Shown: positions 47,198 to 56,611 of the stretch, piece by piece
Layout: every line of letters starts with the position of its first letter
Numbering within the stretch: position 1 is the stretch's first letter
Assembly: GCA_036703315.1 (NCBI GenBank)
Contig: DATNPH010000017.1
Span: 1-64,000, forward strand
Reading direction: 5' to 3'
From: DATNPH01 sp036703315
GTDB lineage: Bacteria > Cyanobacteriota > Cyanobacteriia > Cyanobacteriales > Coleofasciculaceae
Length of the DNA stretch: 64,000 nt
Position numbers and translations under genes: made by a program
Notes under the pieces: generated by a model
The model's database searches: none
The model's input: only the letters and a program-made list of their open reading frames with translations
What the model was told of the DNA's origin: nothing

Positions 47198-47831
47198 TCA
47201 GTCGAAGATATTCTGGAAAGCATACCAACCATCACCGAGATAAAAAATCTCCTGAGAAAACGTACCGCTGCCAGGAGCCAAGCTAAACGTATTAGCTTGG
47301 AAACCGCCTGGTTTTCGAGACAAATCCCGCACAAATCCTTCATGCGCCTATAGACTATGCTCATTGGTGGTTTCAATCGAGGCAATGGTTTTGGACTGAC
47401 GAAATAATCCTGAGACAGAATAAATGCCCATCGGCTGATTGGGAGTGAAATCTTTTTTCCCCGACGGTTCAAGCATCACCTGATCAGTTAGTTTCTCAAA
47501 AGCTGCTTTATGGAAACCCAAACTGACTGATAAGGGGATGTGGGTTGCCCACAAAATTGACAATAGCCAGAGCGCCATTGGTGCAAACAACCAACGAAAG
47601 CGCTCAGCTCGCTGAGTCAGTAGTTTTCGGACACGGATAGTATAGAGGCGCTAGCAAAACATTAACAACGTTGTGCTCCCGCATAGGTTGTAGACCGAGT
47701 AGAGCGCCACAAAACAGACCCAGTATAAAGGCTACAACCACTATTGCGTTGAAGACTAGTCCAAACCGCTTAGCCAACCCGATATCTCTAGAAGCATTTT
47801 TTTTGCCTGGGTTGCTTGCTGCTCTGCGCAT
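47198..47831 (-). pseudogene. Broken gene for a membrane protein of unknown function
   Basis: Reading minus from ATG 47831: MRRAASNPGKKNASRDIG, a membrane span (FGLVFNAIVVVAFILGLF), then near NVLLAPLY the frame shifts (about 47640) and continues TIRVRKLLTQRAERFRWLFA, a second span (PMALWLLSILWATHIPLSVS), PNQPMGIYSVSGLFRQSK, then a TAG (about 47351) followed in frame by AHEGFVRDLSRKPGGFQAN and GDGWYAFQNIFD to a stop at 47198. One frameshift and one stop break an otherwise continuous protein of about 210 residues. Family not recognised. Confidence 0.7.
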
Positions 47832-47903
47832 CGCTTATCTCCAAACAAGGTTCAACAGCCACTCAGTTCTAAGTCTGAGTTGGATTGCTCACGGCTGCCT
47901 TGT

Positions 47904-49019
47904 TCATAAACCAAAATAATTCTTCACTATTCCCAAAATTCGTTCGGCGGCATGACCATCCCCAAAGGGATTAATTGCTGTTGCCATCGCCTGATAAGCG
48001 CCTCGATCACTTAGCAACTCACTGGCTGCTGCCATAATCTGAGTCGGATTTGTCCCCACCAGTTTAGCTGTACCTGCTTCAATGGCTTCGGGTCGTTCCG
48101 TTGTTTCCCGCAATACCAATACTGGTTTACCTAAACTCGGCGCTTCCTCCTGCAATCCTCCAGAATCTGTTAACAGTAGATGACAACGTGCGATCGCTCC
48201 TACCAGTTCCGCATAATCCAGGGGTTCTGTTAAGAATATCCTAGGGTGGTTGCCTAAAAGCTCTTGTAGCGGTTCTCTCACTGTAGGATTCCGATGCAGT
48301 GGCAGGAGTAAGGCAGTATCGGGAAAGGCGTCTAAAATTTGCAAAAATCCTTGAGCAATATCTCGCAGAGGTTCACCCCAATTCTCCCGCCGATGAACTG
48401 TTGCCAACAGGGTGCGGTACTTGTCCCAATCCAAACCACTAATTTCACATTGGGGTTGATGCTCTGCCACCCTCAATAAGGCGTCTATCACAGTATTGCC
48501 AGTGTGGTAAATTTTCCCAACAATTCCAGAGCGTTGCAAATGTTTCACAGCTAGGGCAGTTGGGGCGAAATTTAGCTGTGCTAGTTGGGAAATCAAACGT
48601 CGATTTGCCTCCTCTGGGTAAGGATTGAACAAATCATCGGTACGCAGTCCTGCTTCTACATGACCGACAGGAATTTTTAGGTAAAACGCCGCTAAGGTAG
48701 CCGCAAAGGCTGTGCTTGTATCTCCCTGGACGATTACCAACTTTGGCTGAATTTCCTGGAATAGCCTTTCGAGTCCTTGCAAACTTCGACAGGTAATATC
48801 TGCCAGTGTTTGCTTGGCTTGCATGATTTCTAAATCCTGGTCAGCATTTAACTCGAATAGCTGCATTACCTGATCAACCATTTCTCGATGCTGACCCGTT
48901 AAAACTACATGAGTTTCAAAGGCTGCACAGTTACGGAATTGTTGGATGACTGGCGCGAGTTTAATTGCCTCAGGACGAGTTCCCAGAGTAATGCAAATTG
49001 GAAGCGGAGATGGCGTCAT
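47904..49019 (-). CDS. wecB: UDP-N-acetylglucosamine 2-epimerase (non-hydrolysing)
   Basis: A 371-residue GT-B fold epimerase. LGTRPEAIKLAPVI at the N-terminus, VQGDTSTAFAATLAAFY and GHVEAGLRTDDLFNPYPEEANRR (in part) in the middle, and LLTDSGGLQEEAPSLGKPVLVLRE.TERPE toward the end cover the UDP-GlcNAc and catalytic residues (Asp, Glu, His). It converts UDP-GlcNAc to UDP-ManNAc for surface polysaccharides. No other polysaccharide genes are next to it. Confidence 0.94.
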   Translation of the reverse strand: MTPSPLPICITLGTRPEAIKLAPVIQQFRNCAAFETHVVLTGQHREMVDQVMQLFELNADQDLEIMQAKQTLADITCRSLQGLERLFQEIQPKLVIVQGDTSTAFAATLAAFYLKIPVGHVEAGLRTDDLFNPYPEEANRRLISQLAQLNFAPTALAVKHLQRSGIVGKIYHTGNTVIDALLRVAEHQPQCEISGLDWDKYRTLLATVHRRENWGEPLRDIAQGFLQILDAFPDTALLLPLHRNPTVREPLQELLGNHPRIFLTEPLDYAELVGAIARCHLLLTDSGGLQEEAPSLGKPVLVLRETTERPEAIEAGTAKLVGTNPTQIMAAASELLSDRGAYQAMATAINPFGDGHAAERILGIVKNYFGL

Positions 49020-49102
49020 GAAGATTTACTAAGTGTTTACTCATCGAAGATGTGATGCCTCTCACGATCCTATAGCCTGAACTCCGCAGAATTAAAACAT
49101 GA

Positions 49103-49124
49103 AAAAACCCGGTTGTGACCGGGC
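49103..49124 (-). terminator. Rho-independent terminator on the minus strand
   Basis: Read on the minus strand: CCCGG, loop, CCGGG, then six T. It follows the gene ending at 49197 by about 75 bp. Confidence 0.8.
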
Positions 49125-49196
49125 AGCGTAACTGTTGTATTCAAAACTTAATAGTCTGACTCAAGCCTGCTCAACAGTTGCTCGTCATCCCTTTAT

Positions 49197-49571
49197 CTAC
49201 TTCCCAACGTCGCAGGTAAGGGGACAAGCCGCATAAACTGAAGTGTGCAGAGGATCAGGTTGACCATGTAGCCAACTCAACCAACTTACTTCTTCAGGAT
49301 GAACGCCCTTGAGAGTTAGTAGCGCCGCACCTACTAAAACTGTCAGAACATTTACGCTCACTAAGCTGCCCGCCACTAACAAAACGGCACTAACTGGCAA
49401 TATCGGATGCAATGCGATCGCCAGAAGAGAGCCAATTGTAACCATCAACACAATCAACGGAAAACCTACAACCAGTAAGCAAACCGCCAATGTAAAAGTC
49501 CAAATCAAAAAGCTTTTGACCATTACTAAGAAATAGGTCTTCGCCAAACCTTCGCGTGTTGTTAATTGCAT
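49197..49571 (-). CDS. Small polytopic membrane protein of unknown function
   Basis: A 124-residue protein with three hydrophobic segments (residues about 14-40, 42-65, 66-88) and a soluble C-terminus LKGVHPEEVSWLSWLHGQPDP. The C-terminal motif looks familiar from cyanobacterial proteins of unknown function. A ribosome site GGAGAAAG lies 5 to 10 bases before the ATG. Ends ahead of a minus-strand terminator, so it is a single transcription unit. Confidence 0.65.
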   Translation of the reverse strand: MQLTTREGLAKTYFLVMVKSFLIWTFTLAVCLLVVGFPLIVLMVTIGSLLAIALHPILPVSAVLLVAGSLVSVNVLTVLVGAALLTLKGVHPEEVSWLSWLHGQPDPLHTSVYAACPLTCDVGK

Positions 49572-50319
49572 GATTCTTTCTCCGGTAGTGATTAAAAAGG
49601 AATTTACAGAAATTTCGTTTAATCGATCGCTGTGAATCGACTCTAGGTGAAAATTAGTATAGGCAAACTATCCGTTCAGCTGAGCTTATATTTAAAAAAA
49701 TTTACATTCACTGAGGAACATTTATGGATCTAAATCGTTACAAACCTACCTTCTTGTGAAGCTCAATCGTTACAAATGATAGATCTTCAGAAAAAATACA
49801 GATTCACAATCCTCCAAAAGATAGAAGTATTAATCGTTAAGAGCTTATAAAAGCTTTAGATCATAGAACCAGTCACCAGAGCACAACAGCTCAGTAGGAA
49901 TAAGCTAGGTAAAGGATGACAAAGTCGTTAAGTTTCTAGCCAGGGCTTTTTTAACATTTCTTATAATTTTTGGTAGGTTTTCTCATAATCCCCTCACCAG
50001 TGGTAACTGACAACTTGTTACGATTACCTTATGTTTAAAAGCTTTCATGGAAGCAGATAAGTGGTTCTGCCTTTAACTTGTACAGATTAAACCTCGACTT
50101 TGTGTCAAGAATTCGTGACAACTGACAACTGACGACGAATTCATGACAACGAACAAAAAACCAGAAGATTTCACTAGGTCTGCCCAAATGCACAAGAAGT
50201 TAAGGCTGACAGCAGATTTAGTAGTGTTGTGCGTAAATAGTTATTGACCCCCAAAATTTGGGAACAGTGTAAGGGATAGTTTGTAGAATCACTTCTCATA
50301 AACAAGTCGTAGCTTAAAC
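49572..50319. other. Long intergenic region upstream of pilT
   Basis: About 750 bp with no supportable gene. AATCGTTACAAA occurs twice near 49734 and 49768. GACAACT heptamers occur near 50118-50131. Promoters for pilT and the divergent small membrane protein should lie here. Confidence 0.55.
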
Positions 50320-51666
50320 ATGACAGACTCACAGCGTCCACCAATCCCATCGCCTCCGCCCCGCGTTCCACCAGCTCCGCCACCGAGGAGTACGCCGGCA
50401 GGGGCCGCGGCTGGAGCGAATCAACGAACACCCTCACAAACGCTGCAAACACCTCAAACTGCAAAGCAGCCCAGCTCAGTAGCCCCTCCACCCCCCCCTC
50501 GCTCCACGCCCCCAACGGCACAACCCGCCTCACGTCCCGCTACTCCTCTGGGCTCCTCAGCGGCTAAAGGTCGAATGCCAGCCCGTATTGCGGAACCATC
50601 GCCTGGGCAACCGACCCTTGAGCACCTCATCCGTCAGGCTTTCGACAAAGGATTTTCTGATGTTCACCTCGGTGTCGGTGAGGCACCCCGTTTCCGTAAC
50701 CGTGGCGAAATGGAGCTAACGGACTATTCAGTAACAGACAAAGCAACATTCATGAGTTGGCTGCGGGAAGTGCTAACGGATGAAGAAATCCGGCGCTTTC
50801 AAGACACTCTGGAATTTGATGGAGCCACTCAGTATGACTTTGCGCGGGTGCGGATCAATATCTTTGATACCATTCGCGGTCCTGGCATGGTGTTGCGACT
50901 AATTCCTCTGACGATCTTGACCCTTGAGCAACTGCGGATGCCACCAGTGCTCAAGGATGTCTGCCATCACCATAAAGGTCTAATTTTGGTGACGGGTCCT
51001 ACGGGTTCCGGAAAATCTACAACGCTGGCGGCGATGGTGGATTACATCAATAAGGAGATGCCGAAACACATCATCACCATCGAAGATCCAATTGAATTCG
51101 TTCACCAAAGCCGTAAAGCCCTGATTAGACAACGGGAAGTGGGGATACATACCCTAAAATTTGACAACGCCTTAAAGGCATCTTTGCGGGAAGACCCCGA
51201 TGTGATTCTGGTTGGGGAAATGCGGGATAAAGAGACGGTAAATACGGCTCTGAAAGCAGCTCAGACTGGTCACTTAGTTATGGGTACACTGCATACCAAC
51301 AGTGCGGTTAAAACTCTTGAGCGGATTCTCACTCTTTATACTGCTGAAGAGCAGCCTGCGATGCGGGTGGCGATCGCTGAGTCTCTTGTGTCAATTATTG
51401 CTCAGGGTCTATGCCGTACCACTGACGGCAAGCGTGCCGCTTTCCATGACATCATGGTCAACACAGAGGCAATCAAAGATTATATCCAGAAAGGTAAGTA
51501 TGATGAAATCACCTCCCTGATGGAGGAGGGTGAATTTGACGGTATGGTCACGATGAACAAATCTCTGTTTAACCTTTATCAGGAAGGGCGCATTACTGAG
51601 GAAACGGCTCTTGAAATGTCACCGACTCAGAATGAGATGGCAATGATGCTGCGTGGTCGTATATAG
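50320..51666 (+). CDS. pilT: PilT, type IV pilus retraction ATPase
   Basis: A 448-residue secretion-type ATPase: Pro-rich disordered N-terminus (residues 1-95), PAS-like N-terminal domain, Walker A GPTGSGKSTT (residues about 227-236), Asp box EDPIEFVHQ, Walker B LREDPDVILVGEMRD and His box GHLVMGTLHTNSA. The AIRNLIRE-type retraction motif is not seen in usual form, but the C-terminal part is typical for PilT. The enzyme depolymerises pilin for twitching motility and DNA uptake. The long Pro-rich extension is unlike Pseudomonas PilT. Start ATG at 50320. Confidence 0.9.
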   Translation: MTDSQRPPIPSPPPRVPPAPPPRSTPAGAAAGANQRTPSQTLQTPQTAKQPSSVAPPPPPRSTPPTAQPASRPATPLGSSAAKGRMPARIAEPSPGQPTLEHLIRQAFDKGFSDVHLGVGEAPRFRNRGEMELTDYSVTDKATFMSWLREVLTDEEIRRFQDTLEFDGATQYDFARVRINIFDTIRGPGMVLRLIPLTILTLEQLRMPPVLKDVCHHHKGLILVTGPTGSGKSTTLAAMVDYINKEMPKHIITIEDPIEFVHQSRKALIRQREVGIHTLKFDNALKASLREDPDVILVGEMRDKETVNTALKAAQTGHLVMGTLHTNSAVKTLERILTLYTAEEQPAMRVAIAESLVSIIAQGLCRTTDGKRAAFHDIMVNTEAIKDYIQKGKYDEITSLMEEGEFDGMVTMNKSLFNLYQEGRITEETALEMSPTQNEMAMMLRGRI

Positions 51667-51777
51667 GATTAGAGAGACTGGGTTTTAGGCAAGAGGTAAG
51701 GAAAGAATAAGAAAAACAGAATTTAAACTTATAGCTTTTACTCTTAGTCCTGATACTCCAGTCTCTAACACCTACCC

Positions 51778-52593
51778 TTGAAATTTGACAAACCACCGTT
51801 TCCCCAACTGTTTAAAGGTATTGCCGTATTTACACCAGGGGGAGACTTAATTTATTGCATTGACCCTACTAAACAGGGTCACTGGCACATGGATCTGTGT
51901 GTCAGTTTACAAGAAATGTTGGGGTTGCCGGAGCCGCCTCATTTTTTGGTGCCAGGATACACAGCTACTATTGATCGGTGGCTCGACCCTCAGACCCGGC
52001 AACTGCGAACCTCAGCAGAACTTTATCGACCAGTCCTACAACATCAGGCACTGCTAAATGCGCTATTTGGTATGGCTGACTTTGTCTGGCAGGTAGCTCC
52101 TTGGGAGGAAGAGTCATGCGATCCGATTGTGTTGGAAACGTATCGACATCAGTTTCCCCAGCTATGGGAAGACCACGACTTGATCGTGCGATTTAACCGC
52201 CCTCACGTCTTCTCCTATGCCCAAAGGGCAGATTACGTCAACCCAGATGTGAACAAAGGTAATTTGCAATTAGGCAGTGACTCACAAGAAATTGATCCTA
52301 ACTCTCAGCTCTCAACGGCTAATAGTTACGTACTGCGTTTATTCGTTTCCGGGCATAGTACAGCAACAGAAGAAATACTCAAGAGCCTGCATGAGTTGTT
52401 AGAGCATTCTCTTCATCATCCCTACACCCTAAAAGTTATCGACATTTTCAAACACCCGGAGCAGGCAGAGGCAAATCAGATCTCAGCGACACCAACGCTA
52501 CTAAGAGTCTGGCCTCAACCTGTACGGAGGATTGTCGGTGACTTGACCAATACTGAGAGGGTCTTACGGATACTCATCGCTCCAGATGCTTAG
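51778..52593 (+). CDS. KaiB-domain protein with N-terminal extension
   Basis: A 271-residue protein. Residues 184-270 (YVLRLFVSGHSTATEEILKSL, LKVIDIFKHPEQAEANQISATPTLLRVWPQPVRRIVGDL, described in parts) are a thioredoxin-like KaiB domain with the conserved ATPTL cis-Pro. The first 183 residues (FKGIAVFTPGGDLIYCIDP, LGLPEPPHFLVPGYTATIDRW) are an added domain I do not know from elsewhere. KaiB binds KaiC and controls the circadian cycle; whether this version does so is unknown. Start TTG at 51778. It overlaps the convergent next gene by 4 bp. Confidence 0.82.
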   Translation: MKFDKPPFPQLFKGIAVFTPGGDLIYCIDPTKQGHWHMDLCVSLQEMLGLPEPPHFLVPGYTATIDRWLDPQTRQLRTSAELYRPVLQHQALLNALFGMADFVWQVAPWEEESCDPIVLETYRHQFPQLWEDHDLIVRFNRPHVFSYAQRADYVNPDVNKGNLQLGSDSQEIDPNSQLSTANSYVLRLFVSGHSTATEEILKSLHELLEHSLHHPYTLKVIDIFKHPEQAEANQISATPTLLRVWPQPVRRIVGDLTNTERVLRILIAPDA

Positions 52594-54170
52594 GTAGCAG
52601 CTGATAAAGGTGTCGTTACGGGAATACACAGGTCTGGTGCACATAAACCTGGGAATTCTAACGTTGTGACTTGGAGAGTGGCAAGGTCAACTTTACGAAT
52701 GGCGTGATTATTTGTATCGGCAATGTAGAGATGATTTGCAATGCCTCCGGCAGGCTGGACTAGGTCAGGTGCTAACACCAACGCACTCAAACCAGATGGT
52801 TCAGAAAAGCGCGCTTGGATGCCTGAACCATCTTGATGACCAGCGGTTCCATCGCCCAATACAGTCTGGCAGTTGCCTGTGCAGGGGTCAACGCGCTTGA
52901 TTTTATGGTTGTAAGTATCAGCTACCCACAGGTAATTTTGGCTATATTCGACGCCCAAGCAGTGCTGGAGTCTGGCATCCAAACCTTGACCATCAACATC
53001 ACCAAAACCAAAGAGATCGCCACTGCCACAGACGGATCGAACTGAGAGGTTGTCAACTAGACCAACGCCGCGAATTGAGCTAACTTCACTATCTGCGACA
53101 TACAATTCTCGACCATCAGTGGTAACACCACTAGGTTGAGCGAAGGCAGCCTCATTGAGTGAACCATCCACACTAGCTTCTGCACCAGTACCAGCGTAGG
53201 TGCTAACCCTGCCAGTTTCTAGCTGCATTTCCCAGATTTGGTGCGAACCAGCCATCGCAATCAAGAGGCGATTCCTCACTTTTTCCAAATCCCAAGGAGA
53301 ATTCAGCGCTGTCTCTAAACCTTCACCGCCGTGAGGGTGGATATAGTAGCTTTGTTCTCCCGTACCCGCAATGGTTTTAACCTGCTCAGTCTTGAAGTCA
53401 ATTTGCCGCAGAGCATGATTTTCTGTATCAGCTACGTAGAGAATTTGATTTTCGGCATCAAAAGCCATTCCCTGAGGTGCAGAAAATTGAGCATCTGAGA
53501 AGGAACCATCGGTTAGGCCAGGCTTAGCATTACCAATTACATACTCAATTTCACCAACCAGCGTACTAACCACTATACGGTGATGACCTGAGTCAGCAAT
53601 AAATAAGCGATTATGGGCTTCATTTGCCAAAACCTTACCCGGAAAAGCCAGAGGTGTCTCTAAGGGTCGTCGCTGTTTTTCTAAGATCAGCGTTACTTCC
53701 TGAAGGTTTATGGTGCCTTTCTCCTGGTGTTCACGGATGATTTGGCTAATCAGCTGATCCAATACATCCCGATTGCCCTCACCAGACACATGGCTGATAA
53801 CGTATCCGTCCGGATCAATCACTATTAAGGTGGGCCAAGCTCGAACTGCATACTGGTGCCAGACATGAAAGTTACTGTCAACTAGCACAGGATGCTCGAT
53901 ATCGTAGCGAAGGACAGCTTGACGGATATTCTCAGCCTCTTTCTCGTTATCAAATTTAGCCGAGTGGATACCTATTACGGTAAGGCTATCCTTATATTTG
54001 TTTTCTAAATATTTAAGTTCTGGTAGGACGTGCAGGCAATTAATGCAGCAGTAAGTCCAAAAGTCCAGAATAACCACTCGCCCTTTTAACTGTTTAAGGG
54101 ATAGTGGGTGATCTGTATTTAACCAAATTCTATTTTGAGGAAGTTCAGGCGATCGAACACGAGGCAGCAT
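52590..54170 (-). CDS. Thioredoxin-like/NHL-repeat protein (NHLRC2-like)
   Basis: A 526-residue protein. Residues 1-150 are a TlpA-like thioredoxin fold with FWTYCCINCLHVLPEL (active CxxC: CCINC); residues 165-500 are six NHL beta-propeller blades (ADSGHHRIVV, FDAENQILYVADTENHALRQI, YVADSEVSSIRGV, VADTYNHKIKRVD, YIADTNNHAIRKVD). This is the layout of animal NHLRC2 and bacterial relatives. No signal peptide is seen, so it is cytoplasmic. Redox role inferred; partner unknown. Confidence 0.88.
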   Translation of the reverse strand: MLPRVRSPELPQNRIWLNTDHPLSLKQLKGRVVILDFWTYCCINCLHVLPELKYLENKYKDSLTVIGIHSAKFDNEKEAENIRQAVLRYDIEHPVLVDSNFHVWHQYAVRAWPTLIVIDPDGYVISHVSGEGNRDVLDQLISQIIREHQEKGTINLQEVTLILEKQRRPLETPLAFPGKVLANEAHNRLFIADSGHHRIVVSTLVGEIEYVIGNAKPGLTDGSFSDAQFSAPQGMAFDAENQILYVADTENHALRQIDFKTEQVKTIAGTGEQSYYIHPHGGEGLETALNSPWDLEKVRNRLLIAMAGSHQIWEMQLETGRVSTYAGTGAEASVDGSLNEAAFAQPSGVTTDGRELYVADSEVSSIRGVGLVDNLSVRSVCGSGDLFGFGDVDGQGLDARLQHCLGVEYSQNYLWVADTYNHKIKRVDPCTGNCQTVLGDGTAGHQDGSGIQARFSEPSGLSALVLAPDLVQPAGGIANHLYIADTNNHAIRKVDLATLQVTTLEFPGLCAPDLCIPVTTPLSAAT

Positions 54171-54298
54171 TGCATCTGTTTCCTTGCACTAGACAGCAAG
54201 TTTACATTTTTAGGGGGAGTGGGGTTGTAAATTCTTTTCCCACTCCCCACTTACTACTCCCTACTGCTTGCGGCTAAAGGGCTTGCCACTTCTGTTTC

Positions 54299-56611
54299 TC
54301 AAGTAGCATCTGAATCAGCGGCTGGTACCTCAGAAGGTTCAGGCACATTCGTTGAGGTATCTGGTTTTGATTTTTTGAGGAAGCGGCTGGGTATATCGTA
54401 TTTAACATCTGCCGGGACTTGGATAATTCGAGGGGATGGGTTTGGTGTTGGTGGAGACAGTAATCCTTTGTTTAAATCTAGTTTCGGCTTCACAACAGTA
54501 GATTCTGGATTAGGTGTTTCTGACGATTCAGATGATGAAGCAGTTGGCTCCTCCTCAGTACGTGATTCTGGTGCTGTAGTACGTGATTCTGGTGCTGTAG
54601 TTGGTGACGACTTTAGCTGAGAATCAACCGAGGGTGCTGGTTCAGGAAATGCGGCTTCAGGCTCTGAGGGTTTTGGAAATGGCGTCTCTACTATTTCTGG
54701 TAAAGTGGGCGGTAAGCTCGAGTCGGGTGTTGCTTCACTAGAAGCTGGAGATTTGAACCGCTCTAATAAGCCAGATGATTTTGGTTTTTCCGGTTGTATT
54801 GGTATCGGTATCGGCTTAATAACTGGACTTGGTTCCACGTTTGGCTTTATCGGTTCAGGAGCGAGCGTCGGTTCGTCTATGCCTGTTGGCGGTTGGCTTG
54901 GAGTTACTAATTCCTCTGGTGGTGTTATTTCAGGTTGCTCCGGTATGACAGTTGGGTTGGAAGTGGGAGCTTCTAGTACCTCTGGTAGTTCGGGTGAAGG
55001 TGTAGGAGACTCAGCCGGACGCCGGAAGCGATTAAAGAAGCCGCCAAATTTGGGCTTTTCTGTCTGTTTAACTTCTGGGGGAGCTACTGGAGCTGGTGGA
55101 GTCGGTTCCTCTAAAGCTGCTGGAGGTTCGCTGGGAATAGGCGAAGCTTCGGGTTGTGGCGTCTGCTCGCTCTCCTCAGGGACAACCAATTCAGGTGAAG
55201 GTGTAGGAGACTCAACTGGACGCCGGAAGCGATTAAAGAAGCTGCCAGATTTGGGCTTTTCTGTCTGTTTAACTTCTGGGGGAGCTGCTGGGGCTGGTGG
55301 AGTCGGTTCCTCTACAGCTGCTGGAGGTTCGCTGGGAATAGGCGAAGCTTCGGGTTGTGGCGTCTGCTCACTCTCCTCAGGAACAACCAATTCAGGTGAG
55401 GGGCTGGGAGATTCAGCCGGACGCCGGAAGCGATTAAAGAAGCCGCCAAATTTGGGCTTTTCTGTCTGTTTAACTTCTGGGGGAGCTGCTGGGGCTGGTG
55501 GAGTCGGTTCCTCTACAGCTGTTGGGGCTTCGCTGGGAGTAGGCGAAGCTTCGGGTTGTGGCGTCTGCTCACTCTCCTCAGGAACAATCAATTCAGGTGA
55601 GGGGCTGGGAGTCGGTGTTATGGTCGGTGACGGTGTTGGTGTTGGATTGACCTTGTAATTGGGGTCTACAATGCCAATGGCTGCCTCAGCAGAGAGTTCA
55701 CCGCGTACAAGCTTGGAAAGGGTATCTTTGCCCTTTGGCTCATAGTTAACTAGCCGCACCGTGTTGTTGAAAACATTTTTAAGGGGATTTCCCTGCTCAT
55801 CAAGAAACTCTAATTGCACCCAGTTTTTACCAGATTTAAACCCTTTGAGATAAATCGGCTGCCAGCGATCAAGAACAAAACTTTCGCCGTTTATTGTGAC
55901 GCGAATTCGCCAATCAGCAATCTCGTCGTCTGGGCTTTCCTGAGCAACGAGGTGGAGTGGAGCGTTATTCAGGTAGAAGTCGAGCATAATAGGCTCGGCT
56001 CCATAACTACCTGTAGGACGGCTGTAGGTTAACAGTGGTAGAGCTGAGTCCGGGTTGTTATCAGGAGTCTTGGTAAAGACGTGAAATGTTGTTTGGGCAT
56101 AGGCACCTTCGTTTTTAAAGCTCTCATGCCAAGGACGAGAAGCAAACACCCGCAGGGTGTGAGTACCAGGGGTTAAATCTTCAAAAACTAAAGGTTGGTC
56201 TATGTCATAAACCGCTTTATAAGGTTGGTTGTCCAGGATGACATGAAGATGAGGCCCCATACCTAAATCTGGATCTTTAAAGATGGGTAAATCCTGAACT
56301 TGAATTTGTACAGATACCTTTGTGTCTTGGAGTACTTCTTCAGCTTTGGGGCTGATGAGCGTGACTTGAGGCTGGTAGGCTTCCAAGTTCTGGCTCAGTT
56401 GTTGAATTACTGGAGGCGGGGCTACCTCTGAGAGTTGCCCGGCTAACTGAGTTTTGGATGCTGTGTCAGTGTTGGATGTCTTCGGGGTTTGGATGCGATC
56501 GCCACAACCCACTAAACCCCAAACCAAAACTGTTGCCATCAAGAATGAAAAAAGTCCTCTTAAAGTTGCCGACCGGCGATTACTTCCCAACACACAATCT
56601 CCTTTAGCCAC
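54299..56611 (-). CDS. Large Pro-rich lipoprotein with 67-residue repeats
   Basis: A 770-residue protein with a lipoprotein signal (LMATVLVWGLVGCGD, acylated Cys predicted near residue 36). Residues 70-300 form an exported beta-sandwich region of unknown function (PHLHVILDNQPYKAVYD, GTHTLRVFASRPWHESF). From about residue 320 it becomes Pro/Ser/Glu-rich, with three copies of a 67-residue unit ending KPKFGGFFNRFRRPAESP. The tail is disordered. Likely a surface-anchored, cell-wall-spanning protein; the first part resembles cyanobacterial proteins of unknown function. Confidence 0.75.
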   Translation of the reverse strand: MAKGDCVLGSNRRSATLRGLFSFLMATVLVWGLVGCGDRIQTPKTSNTDTASKTQLAGQLSEVAPPPVIQQLSQNLEAYQPQVTLISPKAEEVLQDTKVSVQIQVQDLPIFKDPDLGMGPHLHVILDNQPYKAVYDIDQPLVFEDLTPGTHTLRVFASRPWHESFKNEGAYAQTTFHVFTKTPDNNPDSALPLLTYSRPTGSYGAEPIMLDFYLNNAPLHLVAQESPDDEIADWRIRVTINGESFVLDRWQPIYLKGFKSGKNWVQLEFLDEQGNPLKNVFNNTVRLVNYEPKGKDTLSKLVRGELSAEAAIGIVDPNYKVNPTPTPSPTITPTPSPSPELIVPEESEQTPQPEASPTPSEAPTAVEEPTPPAPAAPPEVKQTEKPKFGGFFNRFRRPAESPSPSPELVVPEESEQTPQPEASPIPSEPPAAVEEPTPPAPAAPPEVKQTEKPKSGSFFNRFRRPVESPTPSPELVVPEESEQTPQPEASPIPSEPPAALEEPTPPAPVAPPEVKQTEKPKFGGFFNRFRRPAESPTPSPELPEVLEAPTSNPTVIPEQPEITPPEELVTPSQPPTGIDEPTLAPEPIKPNVEPSPVIKPIPIPIQPEKPKSSGLLERFKSPASSEATPDSSLPPTLPEIVETPFPKPSEPEAAFPEPAPSVDSQLKSSPTTAPESRTTAPESRTEEEPTASSSESSETPNPESTVVKPKLDLNKGLLSPPTPNPSPRIIQVPADVKYDIPSRFLKKSKPDTSTNVPEPSEVPAADSDAT
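55010..55612 (-). repeat. Three tandem 201-bp repeats in the lipoprotein gene
   Basis: The segment starting GATTAAAGAAG recurs at 55030, 55231 and 55432, spaced exactly 201 bp, coding 67-residue units with few differences. Recent expansion is implied by the near identity of third-codon positions. Confidence 0.85.

Noticed and set aside
47194..47472. 92-codon minus-strand frame starting MNRRGKKISLP
   Set aside because: Out of frame with the decayed membrane protein; the other frame gives a coherent protein apart from one stop.
50174..50533. 119-codon minus-strand frame over the pilT start
   Set aside because: Antisense of the Pro-rich PilT N-terminus; no ribosome site or motif.
54705..55658. 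Plus-strand frame of 317 codons, Gly/Ser-rich
   Set aside because: It is the antisense of the Pro/Glu-rich lipoprotein repeats; its composition is simply that of the complement, and the minus-strand protein has a lipoprotein signal and domain structure.
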